Shown: positions 53,835 to 64,000 of the stretch, piece after piece
How the letters are laid out: each line of letters begins with the position of its first letter
Numbering within the stretch: position 1 is the first letter of the stretch
NCBI GenBank assembly: GCA_029204225.1
Contig: CM055095.1
Coordinates: 37,162,597 to 37,226,596, forward strand
Reading direction: 5' to 3'
Origin: Diphasiastrum complanatum
Lineage: Eukaryota; Streptophyta; Lycopodiopsida; Lycopodiales; Lycopodiaceae
DNA length: 64,000 nt
Notes under the pieces: model-generated
The model's input: only the letters and a program-made list of their open reading frames with translations
Told to the model about the DNA's origin: nothing
Database searches by the model: none
Made by a program: the position numbers and the translations under genes

Positions 53835-54028
53835 TTGCATGCATCGTAGAATAAGTTCAGGAAGGCAGCATCGACGACAAAGACCTTGTGCTAGATAGTA
53901 TGCTTCTCCTTGGACACCATCCTTGTTCATTCTCCGTGCATCCATACGTAGAACATCTAATGTGACTCCAGATTGGAAATATGGCAACTCACCTATAGAT
54001 AGCAATTTGTCACTAAGCTCTTCGATAA

Positions 54029-54030
<2 letters not shown>
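53835..54030 (-). CDS. Internal exon of the unrecognised minus-strand gene
   Basis: The minus strand encodes EELSDKLLSIGELPYF, then TLDVLRMDARRMNKDG and AYYLAQGLCRRCCLPELILR, ending CMQ at a GTGAGT donor (53834 downward). The frame fits that of the exon at 47338, since both junctions fall between codons. The text is helical and Cys/Leu-rich. The 3' splice site is not certain. The coding-like text runs back to a (GA)n array, so the acceptor is either the end of that array or an internal AG (for example before GELPYF). Confidence 0.5.

Positions 54031-54093
<63 letters not shown>
54031..54093. repeat. (CT)n microsatellite abutting an exon
   Basis: About 62 bp of CT on the plus strand, which is GA on the coding (minus) strand. 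It lies immediately upstream of the exon at 53835-54030, where a pyrimidine tract would be expected. Confidence 0.95.
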
Positions 54094-54098
<5 letters not shown>

Positions 54099-54449
54099 GC
54101 TGCTCCAGTCTTTAGCCATTTAGTACACTTGGAAGTAGTCTACAAAGTATATCTCTAGTTTTATTGTTCACAAATTTTGATTGGTTAGTGCCTCTTGTCT
54201 CCCTGCATCCTAATTCTGTCTTGTGAGCTCGCTGAAGCTAAAAGACTACATCAGTAACAATAATTGCTCCTCTGCAAGTGATTACCACAAAAATTAGGTT
54301 GAATTCTGAGAAATATTTGTCCTTCAAACCTAAGCAATTTCTCCACTCAATGAACAAGTGTTGTCTAAGCCTCTTAGCTTCTTGCATGTCATGCATTACA
54401 ATTTGGTATGAACTTGCAGCATAGACCACTCAAAGCTAGGAGATGATTA

Positions 54450-55030
54450 GCCTAAGACAGATACAAGTTGAGCACATATGAGCGACCCAAGCATTGAGAA
54501 GATATCCGGTGTTGCACTCCAATCTCCCAGGAGCTCTCAAACTCTGCTGGCCGGTGTGAGGAATGATCCACCCATCCATAGGTGCCCTCCTCTTGAGTCT
54601 ATCTGATTGCTATTATGGGCCGGGGACACATGGCAACCATGCAAGGGGTGATCAGTCCCCATGGTTCCATGAAATCTTGTACCCGCAATCAGTGTGTGAC
54701 TCTGAGGCACCGCCCTCGTGCCCCGTCATGGACCTGTGACAGTCACCCAGCGTAACTGCCAGCTAGCTGCTCATCCAACAAAGGCCTAGCAGCAGGCCTA
54801 TCCGCTGCTGACGACTGGGTCCATACGGTCATAACTCCGCCTACTGACATCCTGTCAGGTGGTCACACCGGGTCACCACCTGTGACGCTCCAGACCCACC
54901 TGGTCTCCTGGTGTCCATCCCAGTTGCTGGCCTCGCCAATACCATGGCCCTCGGCCCCTAGTAACTGGTTGTGCCGGGAATTTGTCAGAGCTCTAACATC
55001 TGGCAACGTCCTTCCTGTGACTAACTAGCA
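54450..55030. repeat. GC-rich island, possible gypsy-type LTR fragment
   Basis: Composition changes sharply from AT-rich to GC-rich and back. No open frame of note. On the minus strand it contains TGTTAGAGCTCTGACAAATTC near 54999, a plausible LTR start with TG, but no matching end or partner LTR was found. Confidence 0.35.
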
Positions 55031-55263
55031 TTAGCACCAATTGTCAATAATTATCATAAAAAAAAATGGTTAGATTGGTAAGTTAAGTAGCAAAAACTTT
55101 TGCAGCTATGACAGTCTTTCAAAGATTGTTTGTGATCACTCAACTGTTTGCAAACGTGAAGGCTCATCTTGAAAATGGTGGTAGACATGTAAACAAGATT
55201 TTCAATACATAATAACTAAAGTTCGAAGTCGCATTGCTCTAAACGTCAAGACAAAATAAGTAC

Positions 55264-55461
55264 CTTGAGATATATCAACCCAAGGAGGCATAGTTTTTCA
55301 CAATAAAGACCTAGCAGTTGAGCACACAGGCAACACTTCAGAGTTCTTTTGCATAAAATGGCATGTAAAAGATCTTGAATTAGCCTTCTTGAGACATATT
55401 CGAAGCACCCTCTGTTAACATGTCCAATGCATCTACATAGACCCATAGAGCCAATCTAGAG
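55264..55461 (-). other. Possible further exon of the minus-strand gene
   Basis: A minus-strand frame reads RRLIQDLLHAILCKRTLKCC and QLLGLYCEKLCLLGLIYLK up to an AAG|GTACTT donor-like site at 55263. Another frame of the upstream half also looks protein-like (WVYVDALDMLTEGASNMSQ), so the structure is unclear. It may be a genuine exon, a pseudo-exon or chance. Confidence 0.25.
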
Positions 55462-57233
55462 GAAGATATTAGCACAATACTGATCGCATGTCACTTATAA
55501 AGACTAGGTCATGAAGCAAATTAGCGAATCTACTTGTTGCGCATATACTTCAGCTCAAAGTCAGCAAGAAATGTCAATTCAGGTTTCCTGCCTTTTCATA
55601 ATTGGCCTTCCAGAAGTTGAAGAATTGGCAGTTCAAGCTGTTTAAATTCAAAGCCTCTCAGAAAAAATGGCCTGCTTTAAAAAATGCCAACCTTTTTTTT
55701 GCTAGTTAATATTCTAGAAGTAGTAAGTAGAATCTAGGTAGCGTAGACAAAAAAGTTATCTAGTAGAGTATAATATTTTAGTAGTAGCAAGACACTAGAT
55801 AGAGTATAATATTTTAGTAGTAGCAAGTAGATAATGTAGATAAAAAGGTTATCAACTAGTATAGCGTTCACTCTTCAGAATGTATGCTTTGATTCTATTC
55901 TGTCATCCTCCTGAAACAATCTAGGAGCTCCCCTTCGTCTTTCTCCTCATCAAGTTTACCTTGAAACTTCTTCTCCACCCTTGTGGTTCTGAATCCTATA
56001 TCGGTGTTATATCTATAATTACCTAAAATAATAAAGCAGAGATGCAGTCTTCAACCATATAGAGCCGAACCACAAAATCTCAGACCATCTAACTCCTGAT
56101 TTATCCACCCTAGGTTCTTTCCATTGTTATAAAAAAAAACATCCTTGCTTCAACACATGGTCCTCCACACTACAGCACCTGTTGATCCAAAATTTCCCTC
56201 ATGTGATGGCATTAATACTGAGACTTTGCTATGCAATTTAGAACACCAAGAAGCTCTATGGAAAGAAACGAAAGGCTATGAGCCCTTCACATATAAAGAA
56301 GAGCTCCTCCAATGTTATGACTAATAATGGATGACTACCGTGTATACAACTTTTTAATTAAACAAAACTAGCTACAGAGCTGTTTGTTAGATTGTGCGGT
56401 TTCTACTTGCCAATGTATATGTTGATCCTTAGCATAGAACAAATTCTTGGCTTTTGTTAACTCCTTGTGACCATTAGTCATTGCCTTTTGTCAACATTTT
56501 GTTTGATCCTTCAAGATCAACCAAGGATTGATTGAAAGACCACCTTTTCCCTTCTCTCTTTTTCTGCATTTAAGGTAATTTCATCATTTTGCACAATTGT
56601 CTTCCAAACTTTTATATCTAACAATGTATCACCATGATACACCAATTAAAAACCTCCAACTTAGAGGCATAAGACTCCTGGTTATCTATTGTAAATAAAA
56701 AAAAAATTGCATGCATTTTCAGATTTTAATGAGTCACAACTTGTAGCTCCAAAGTAGGAGGAGGCAGTCCAATTACAAGAAGACAGTAACAACCTTCATA
56801 TTGAAAAGAAAATTTAGCAAGCTAAAACATGCCAATACATAATTGATCAAACTGCTATCTTCTTTGACTAAGTAAACTTCTTTGAAAGTGGCCATCGTAG
56901 CAAACTATCAAACCTAATCTGCATTTTTGTAATCTCTTATTATGTATCAGCATTCATAGCACATTCAACATAGGCAAGTATATGGCATTTTCGAAAAAAT
57001 CTAAGCCCCTTAAAAAAATAACAATAAGATTGTGAATGGGATAGATTATAGACATGTGATTAGGGCCTATATGATTGTTCTATGGTATCAGGGACCCTAA
57101 ATTTTTTAGTTAACTTCCTGTTTTTATTAATAAAAGATGGGGAAACCCATCGGAGTACAAAGGAATGCATGTAGAAAGTGTAAAGGCCATAAGGCGAATT
57201 GAGATACTGTACAACTATAACAAAGCAACAATC
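55462..57233. other. Probable intron sequence, nothing recognised
   Basis: AT-rich. A short imperfect direct repeat 'tagagtataatattttagtagtagcaag' occurs at about 55765 and 55799. No gene or element signature. Confidence 0.4.
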
Positions 57234-59918
57234 TCACAAAGTATCTACATAAAGCCTACTGCTTGAAAATAAAGAAGCTTGCACAGGTGGAGGGATGAGA
57301 TCCTTGGCCGCCCGAAGATGTTGTTGGAAACGAAGAATGCCTGTTTCCACATGAGCTACTGAATCAAGAAGAATGGGCTTGTTGTCCTGCTGAAACCGAG
57401 AGATAAGTGCAGAGGCAACAAGGGCCCAACTTCCCATAAAAGCAGCTGGAGCAATAGAAGCTGTGCAAGAAAGACCAACACCTCCGGACGAAGCGAGAAG
57501 AGAGACTTGTCGCTTAACAAACTGACCATTGGGAATACAAAAGGATTCTGAACCCATCAAGCGACCCAGAATAACTGATAAAGTATTATCTTGTAGCAAA
57601 GCCAAAACATCAGGAGAGGGAGGAACACACCGTAGAATATAACTTGGCCGTTGAGCGAAGCATTGAGTGAGAATCCCTAGAGCAACTTGAGCATTGCCAA
57701 GCTTTGGTAGCAAATCATCGTGACGAAGATGCGCACCCAAAGTGTCTCTCAAAGAGGAAGCCACAAAATTCGAGAAACCTATAGGAATACCAAGCACTCG
57801 AATCCCATCAACCGAAGTATTGAAACCTGTAGGTAAAGGGAGCTCAGGAAGGAGGCCCTAAGGACACCAAGCAAAGCACTTAAAGGGATTGATAGTGAGG
57901 CCCAAAGCCGAAAGTTACTGAGAGAAATGTAGGAAAGCCGGAAAGACGTCATTAGCAGATCCCACAATATGCGTGTCATCAGCAATAGAGGGAAACAAAC
58001 AAGAAAGAAAAACAGCAGAAGAGGCACGCAATGCCCGAAAGTGCACCAAGAATGGGCTTCTTGTCTTGCTGAAACCGAGAGATAAGTGCAGAGGCAACAA
58101 GAGCCAAACTTCCCAGAAAAGCAGCTGGAGCAATAGAAGCTATGCAAGAAAGACCAACACCTCCGGAAGAAGCAGGAAGAGAGACTTGTCGCTTAACGAA
58201 CTGACCATTGGGAAAGGATTCTAAACTCATCAAGTGACCCAGAATATCTGATAAAGTATTATCGAAATCTTGTAGCAAAGCCAAAACATCAGAAGAGGGA
58301 GGAACACACCGTAGAATATAACTTGGCCGTTGAGCGAAGCATTGAGTGAGGATCCTTAGAGCAACTTGAGCGTTGCCAAGCTTTGGTAGCAAATCAGCGT
58401 GACGAAGATGCACGTCCAAAGTGTCCCGCAAATAGGAAGCCACAAAGTCCGAGAAACCTATAGGAATACCAAGCGCTCGAATCCCATCAGCTGGAGTATT
58501 GAAACCTGTAGGTAAAGGGAGCTCAGGAAGGAGGCCCTGAGGACACCAAGCAACGCACTTAGAAGGATTCACAGTGAGGCCCAAAGCCAAAAGCTGCTGA
58601 AAGAAATGTAGGAAAGCTAGAAAGACGTCATTAGCAGGTCCCACAATATGCGTGTCATCAGCAATAGAGGGAAACAAACAAGAAGGAAAAGGAGCAGAAG
58701 AAGCTCGCAATGCTCGAACGTGTGCCAAAGCAAAAAGAACACCACCCAAGGGATCACCTTGCCTGATACCATCCGTAGAGGGGATAACTGAAACATCACC
58801 TAAATGACAAGCATGACTGAAATATAGAGGCGCATCCATGGAATAAAAAGAGCGAACAAACGGATGAGCTGAGCAAGTGGACCGTGAGCCGCACGAAGTT
58901 CTTGGAAAATGGCCCCTCTGGAAACAGAATTGAAAGCGTTTTTAACATCTACTTGAAGGACAACCCAATCTGGATGAAGATCCAAGGTAGCACGCAAAGC
59001 ATGTACGACTGTCTCGCAACCGCCAGGGGTAGCACAACCAAACTGATGAGGAAATAGGTGGTCATGAAAACTGTCACGAAGCTGAAAACCAAGAGCCCTA
59101 GAAACCAACCTGTATAAAACCTCTCCAACAGCAATGGGACGCAAGCCACCGCCAGGTTTATCCAAGTCTATCAAACGAGCAGCACCAAGAATACGAGCTA
59201 TAGAAAGAGGAATACGCCCACATGCTACGGAAGAGCAAACTTGAAAGAGCAAACCAAACCCGCTAGCAGAATCATCAGGAGAGAAACAGTCACGAAGATG
59301 TTCGAAAACCATACCAGAAGGACCCCCAGTTGACAGATGAGGGATGCATAGAAAAGCATTAAGAAAATGAGACTCTGAGAGCTGCAAATCGGAATCAGGT
59401 TCAAAGTCCTCAACAAAAGAGGGAAGACAGTCATTTGTCGGTGGATGAAGAAGCTCCAAAGCCTGAAGGGTGGCAACAGAAGGAGTAGCTGGACTTGTAG
59501 GAGCTACAACACGAGCTGCACGAGAATACTCACCCACTTGCCCAAGTAAAACACAGCGACGCAACCGACGATCAACAGGGGGTATAGAAACACCATCCGA
59601 AGTAGAATCTCGATGAGCAGCAAGCGCATGACAACGAAGGAAATGCTCTTCTTGCAGATTTTCCCAATCTCCTGACGTAAAACGACGAATCCTGTTGCGA
59701 GATTCCATGTGACCAGCATCACCACCCCGAGGAGGCAGAGGCAAACACCAGAGAGGAAAAAGCAAAAAGGCATGCCAAGCTGCAGTATCAAAAGGGTTGA
59801 AAGCCAGACGAGACAAAGGTAAGGACAAAGCTCTCTGGACGTCTAAGCGCAAGGCAAAGGGTATGTGTGCATAAAGACGAAGACAAGGACGAGGAAAACC
59901 TAAGTGAAAAGCGGTCAT
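57234..59918 (-). mobile_element. Non-LTR-type reverse transcriptase element with duplicated 3' half
   Basis: From 59918 down, a 372-codon frame carries a divergent RT. It has an N-terminal region (FLLFPLWCLPLPPRGGDAGH), then TGGPSGMVFEHLRDCF, LIDLDKPGGGLRPIAVGEVL, HQFGCATPGGCETVVHALRA and the palm motif A QVDVKNAFNSVSR (about 58957-58920). After a frameshift near 58820, a second frame (58839-57979) continues with GIRQGDPLGGVLFAL (motif B) and IADDTHIVG (motif C, where Y-A-D-D is more usual), followed by LTVNPSKCVAWCP and a Cys-poor tail. The C-terminal 680 bp are then repeated in 58050-57372. The motifs resemble RTs that are common in seedless-plant and protist non-LTR elements. No endonuclease or poly(A) tail was identified. 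Confidence 0.8.
57372..58730. repeat. 680-bp tandem duplication inside the RT element
   Basis: 57372-58050 and 58051-58730 align end to end at an offset of 679 bp, both starting 'aatgggctt'. The copies differ by scattered substitutions and short indels, so the duplication is not brand new. The unit covers the motif C region through the C-terminal tail. Confidence 0.9.
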
Positions 59919-60441
59919 AATATCAAGGGAGAGAATCCAGGTCCAAGCCGAGTCAGGTGGCGAAGTGGGAAGAGGATGAGGTGCAAGGTTGACATTGGTT
60001 AAATTATTGATCCCTCAAGTGCATAATCAACAAAATTGGCTCAATATGGTCAGTCATAGAAAATTGGTAGCACCATGGGCTATTAGCTTTGCTCCCAAGG
60101 ACGCCATTAGCACAAATATTGGATGAGATCATAAGTGTGAATGTCCTTTTTTCACTTCAATCATGTTTCATTGATAGTGATGGGCAATGCTCTATGTCAT
60201 CAAGTTGTGAGTATTTCTATAATAGTCTAACATTCGAAGTGAAACCGTGAACTATAACATTTATGACATGGTATGAAGAAGCTTCAAGTGTGTACAAAGT
60301 AAACACCAGATAATATATACTACACATAAATTTTGACAATTTGGACCACCAAAAATGAATACTATTTGCATGTGATAATCAAAATAATCAAACCCATTAT
60401 ATAGGATCAAAATTTTGAGAAGTCAACATATGCAAGGTTAC
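59919..60441. other. Probable intron sequence
   Basis: Between the RT element and the exon at 60442. AT-rich with no named feature. Confidence 0.4.
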
Positions 60442-60583
60442 CTTTCACAGCCACAACAACAATCTCAGCAAGGAGGCCCCCATCATTGTGAGTCGCTAGC
60501 CCAATGCCATCCCCTTCAATGGGCAAACATCGAAGACAAACATCAACCAAGCTTCCATCCTTTGAATTTATTGAGACGTCAAC
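60442..60583 (-). CDS. Internal exon of an unrecognised minus-strand gene
   Basis: 142 nt on the minus strand, bounded by ...GGAGTAG before and GTAACC after. It encodes DVSINSKDGSLVDVCLRCLP and LATHNDGGLLAEIVVVAVK without a stop and ends in phase 1. The sequence is non-repetitive and protein-like. It lies upstream, on the same strand, of the exons at 53.8 and 47 kb. I infer one gene, but a separate gene is possible. Confidence 0.5.
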
Positions 60584-61400
60584 CTACTCCGTAAAACAAG
60601 GAGGACATGATGATTAATGATTAGATCAAAAATATTTCTCATCAATCTGGTTGTTAAAGAAAACATACAGAAGCTTAAGCATGGTCATAGAGATAAACAT
60701 GTTCAAAGTATAATGGCAAAAAAAGAAAACATAATAGAAGCTTAGTGATTTCCAACTAAAAATCCTAGTTTGATCTTTGATTTCCTGAAAATATCCTCAA
60801 CATGTTCACTAAATACTAGTCAAAAAATTGCTTAAAAGAAAAATACCAACTAGAACAAATAAATGGAGGGTATTTCTAATGGCTTTCTTTGATTTACAAC
60901 TTTCCATAGTCTAGTATCGTCGTACACCCATGCATATTTAGGGTTTAGGATTTCCATTGCTATTTTTCTGATCCATTCTTGTCTAGGAGGCAATTTTTTT
61001 ATTGTTGCGGGCTTTTATGTGTTACTTTTTTGTGGTTTAGGCCCTAAAAGGGTTATACATCCTATATCATGCCCATAAGGTCAGGCTATTTGTGGCAAGA
61101 GGTTGAGGTGATCAACACTGGAATTTCATATGCCAGTTCAAATCTCCTTCGTTGGCAATCTGTGTAGAGTGGGCAAGTGGCGCAACCAAACGTTTGAAAT
61201 GCAGTTCCTGTTTTAAACATTTATTTGTTTATTTTAGGGCTTCCAGAAAAATGAAACTTTTGGCAAATTTGTACAAATCATGTATGCTCATTGCTTTCTA
61301 TGACCTTTCTGGTATGCATCACTGCGTCATATGATATATCTGATATTGGTCCGTTAAAATCTATATTCTAGAACTGTTTGAATGCTAGCCTCCATGTCAG
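60584..61400. other. No gene recognised
   Basis: AT-rich; any further 5' exon of the minus-strand gene here could not be identified. Confidence 0.35.
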
Positions 61401-62700
61401 TTTTTGGATGGTACTAGGTTAAATAGTTTGTTGCATTTCCCTGATTTTTTGCATGAAGAGGAGGGACTGCCATCTACTTCTAGTGGACAGCCCACTGCTT
61501 CTTCAAGTTTGCAGCCCATAGTTCATCAAGAAGAACCTAATTATGGTGAAGAGCAGCCTATTGAAGACTCTGGACCGCAAGGTTCAAGTTCGGAACACTT
61601 TGGACAAAAGTAGATCATTTGTATGAAGGGAAGACTCGTGCCTCTACTAACTCAGTAGAATTTGCTAATTTCTCTGATTTTGCTCTTACTTTTATCGAGG
61701 ATGGTGTAGTAGAATCTATTTTTTATGAGCAGGATAAAGGAGTAAAATGTTGGGAGGATGCGATGCAAGACGAGTATAACTCACTCATAAAGAACCACAT
61801 TTGGGTTCTTGTTGATCTTCCACATGGGGCTGGAATCTTCATCTCTCAACAACGATACGTTGGGCAGATGTTGAAGCAAGTTTCTTTTTCCAAGCTGCCG
61901 CAAGTTGATGCATGCAATGGATGCATTAGTGAATTGTTTCATGCGAAACCTTTTCAATTTGATGTTTTAGCAAAGGCTGAAAAATTCCAGCACTCTTTGG
62001 AACCGTTTTGTACTAATCGAGGAGGGAGTCACCATGTGTCAACTAGTACTTTTGTTCAAAGTGTTAGGAGCAAGCATTTGTTTGGAGAGAATTTTTCATT
62101 ACTTGAAGAATCTTCTATGTCATCCCATGCCTCTTCGAGGGACAGCTTTGATGACGCCATCGTTGATGCATCTCTTGATAGTTTGCCAAATTTTTATGAT
62201 GAAGACGTTGAATAGCAGGTTTAGTCATCTTCTTTTGGTCATTTACAACCCATTTTACATCATGAGCAGTCCATTATGCTTCAGGAACAGCCTGCGGAAG
62301 ATTATGAACAACATGGTCCATACTGGGAACACTTTCGGCAGCAAAGTGTTGAACAGCCCATAACAGTTCCTTGTCGGATATTGGAGACTTTGCAGGACAG
62401 CAAAGAAATGTCTTACTACGAAGGGAAGGCACATGCCTCTTTAAAATCAGTACCTCTTGCTGATTTTTTTGGTTCTACACTTATTCTTCGTCATGATGTT
62501 GGTACATTGTCTATTCTATGTGAGCAAGTCATTGATGGTAAGGTTTGGGTGGATGTGACGCCAAAAGAGTTTGGTACTCTTTTTTATTGTCCTTATGGTA
62601 ATAAGTTTTTTCGAATGATGTGGGAGCCTATGATGGATTATAAGTCCATGTTTCGACTTATTGCCAAGTTTATGTTGGTTCCCTACTGTAGGAAATAAAA
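61401..62700 (+). mobile_element. Rearranged copia fragment, left arm of a large inverted repeat
   Basis: Plus-strand text reads an acidic linker (LHEEEGLPSTSSGQPTASSS), then EGKTRASTNSVEFANFSDF. It then joins the start of RT (WEDAMQDEYNSLIKNHIWVL) directly to a mid-RT block (GIFISQQRYVGQMLKQ), so the RT palm is deleted. A second copy of the linker/RT-start unit follows at about 62400-62600 (YEGKAHASLKSVPLADFF ... KVWVDVTPKEFGTLF). Between them is an open region of unknown origin (SLEPFCTNRGGSH, SSRDSFDDAIVDASLDSLP). Confidence 0.75.
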
Positions 62701-63000
62701 GCCTAAGGATCCAAAATCTTAACTATTCAATCACACAAAGCATTTTCAAAAGAAAGAGAGAGATGGCTAGAAACCCTTGTAGAAACTCGTGGACAGCCAA
62801 GGAGAATAGTCAGTATTGCTTACAAAAGTGTCTAATACAAATGGGATGCACACATATATATAGTCCAAGATGACTATCTAACTTCAAATAAACTTCGCAC
62901 CAAAGTAGTCGAAATCTCATCCCCAATCATGTCCAACATATAAAAGGAAAAGAATGCATAATAATGAAGCATCAAGTCGAAGGGTGAGGATTTGCATGCT
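62701..63000. other. Spacer between inverted copia arms
   Basis: About 300 bp of single-copy-looking AT-rich sequence separating the two arms. No coding signal. Confidence 0.5.
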
Positions 63001-64000
63001 CCATCCGAAGTAGGGAACCAACATAAACTCGGCAATAAATTGAAACATAGACTTGTAATCCATATCATAGGCTCCCACATTATTCGAAAAAACTTCTTAC
63101 CATAAGGACAATAAAAAAGAGTACCAAACTCTTTTGGCATCACATCCTCCCAAACCTTACCATCAATGACTTGCTCACATAGAATAGGCAATGTACCAAC
63201 ATCATGATGAAGAGTAAGTGTAGAACCAAAAAAATCAGCAAGAGGTACTGATTTTGAAGAGGCATGTGCCTTTCCTTCGTAGTAAAACATTTCTTTGTTG
63301 TCCTGCAAAGTCTCCAATAGCCGACAAGGAACTGTTATGGGCTGTTCAACACTTTGCTGCCCAAAGTGTTCCCAACATGGATCATGTTGTCCATAATCTT
63401 CCGCAGGCTATTCGTGAAGCATAATGGACTGCTCATGATGTAAAATGGGCTGTAAATGACCAAAAGAAGATGACTGAACTTGCTGTCCAACGTCTTCATC
63501 ATAAAAATTTGGCAAACTATCAAGAGATGCATCAACGATGGCGCCATCAAAGCTGTCCCTCGAAGAGGAATGGGATGACATAGAAGAATCTTCAAGTAAT
63601 GAAAAATTCTCTCCAAACTCTTAACACTTTGAACAAAAGTACTAATTGACCCATGTTGACTCCCTCCTCGATTAGTACAAAAAGGTTCCAAAGAGTGCTC
63701 GAATATTTCATCCATTGCTAAAACATCAAATTGAAAAGGTTTTGCATGAAACTTTTCACTAATGCATCCATCATATGCATCAACTTGTGGTGACTTGAAA
63801 AAAGAAGATTGTTTCAACATCTGCTCAATGTATCGTTGTTGAGAGATGAAGATTCCAGCCCCATGTGGAAGATCAACAAGAACCCAAGTGTGGTTCTTCA
63901 TGAGTGAGTAGTACTCCTCTCGCATCGCATCCTCCCAACATTTTACTCCTCTGGCCTGCTCATAAAAAACAGGTTTTACTGCACCATCCTCAATAGGAAT
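63001..64000 (-). mobile_element. Rearranged copia fragment, right arm of the inverted repeat (cut by window edge)
   Basis: Minus-strand text parallels the left arm block by block: WEDAMREEYYSLMKNHTWVL fused to GIFISQQRYIEQMLKQ, then SLEPFCTNRGGSQ, then YEGKAHASSKSVPLADFF and KVWEDVMPKEFGTLF. It carries the same RT deletion and the same fusion as the left arm. Small indels differ: the 'gcaagcatttg' stretch after VQSV is missing here. The arm continues beyond 64000. Confidence 0.78.

Overview
The window reads as nuclear DNA of a land plant. It has spliced genes with GT-AG introns, a plant-type non-specific phospholipase C, Ty1-copia and Ty3-gypsy elements, non-LTR elements, Helitron, hAT and CACTA-like remnants, and very long (AG/CT)n arrays. 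A seedless vascular plant such as a fern is my best guess, from the mix of element families and the microsatellite load. That is inference; nothing in the window proves it. No bacterial, organellar or CRISPR features were seen.

Layout. 0.9-1.9 kb: non-LTR fragment. 2.5-5.1 kb: broken copia element, minus strand. 7.37-9.31 kb: the only gene that can be read complete, a three-exon non-specific phospholipase C (NPC). 11.1-12.9 kb: copia remnant with one LTR, followed by a GC-rich hairpin block and set between the arms of an imperfect inverted repeat. 13.87-20.25 kb and 29.05-35.78 kb: two direct copies of one composite block, made of a Helitron-helicase tail, a DUF7869-like gene, a copia gag/protease piece, a non-coding unit, a foldback element and a (CT)n array. 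Each copy has its own deletions and insertions. 22.0-27.7 kb: a second, truncated NPC sequence on the minus strand, split by a young 5.1-kb copia element and bordered by a CACTA-like end. 27.8-29.1 kb: Helitron helicase fragment. 30.6-31.7 kb: gypsy fragment whose second half is inverted. 34-37.7 kb: microsatellite and minisatellite field with many inverted repeats. 38.7-42.7 kb: decayed coding sequence and copia scraps.

46.8-60.6 kb: C-terminal and internal exons of a minus-strand gene I do not recognise. Its apparent introns hold a non-LTR fragment, a spliced but broken hAT transposase and a reverse-transcriptase element with an internal tandem duplication. 61.4-64.0 kb: two copies of a rearranged copia fragment facing each other across a short spacer, running off the right edge.

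The likely host functions are NPC, which makes diacylglycerol from membrane phospholipids, and the unrecognised gene. Nearly everything else is mobile DNA and its debris. The most informative observations are structural: complementary deletions in the duplicated Helitron/DUF7869 chimera, an NPC pseudogene interrupted by a dateable copia insertion, an inversion inside the gypsy fragment, and microsatellite-bounded amplification of a foldback element.
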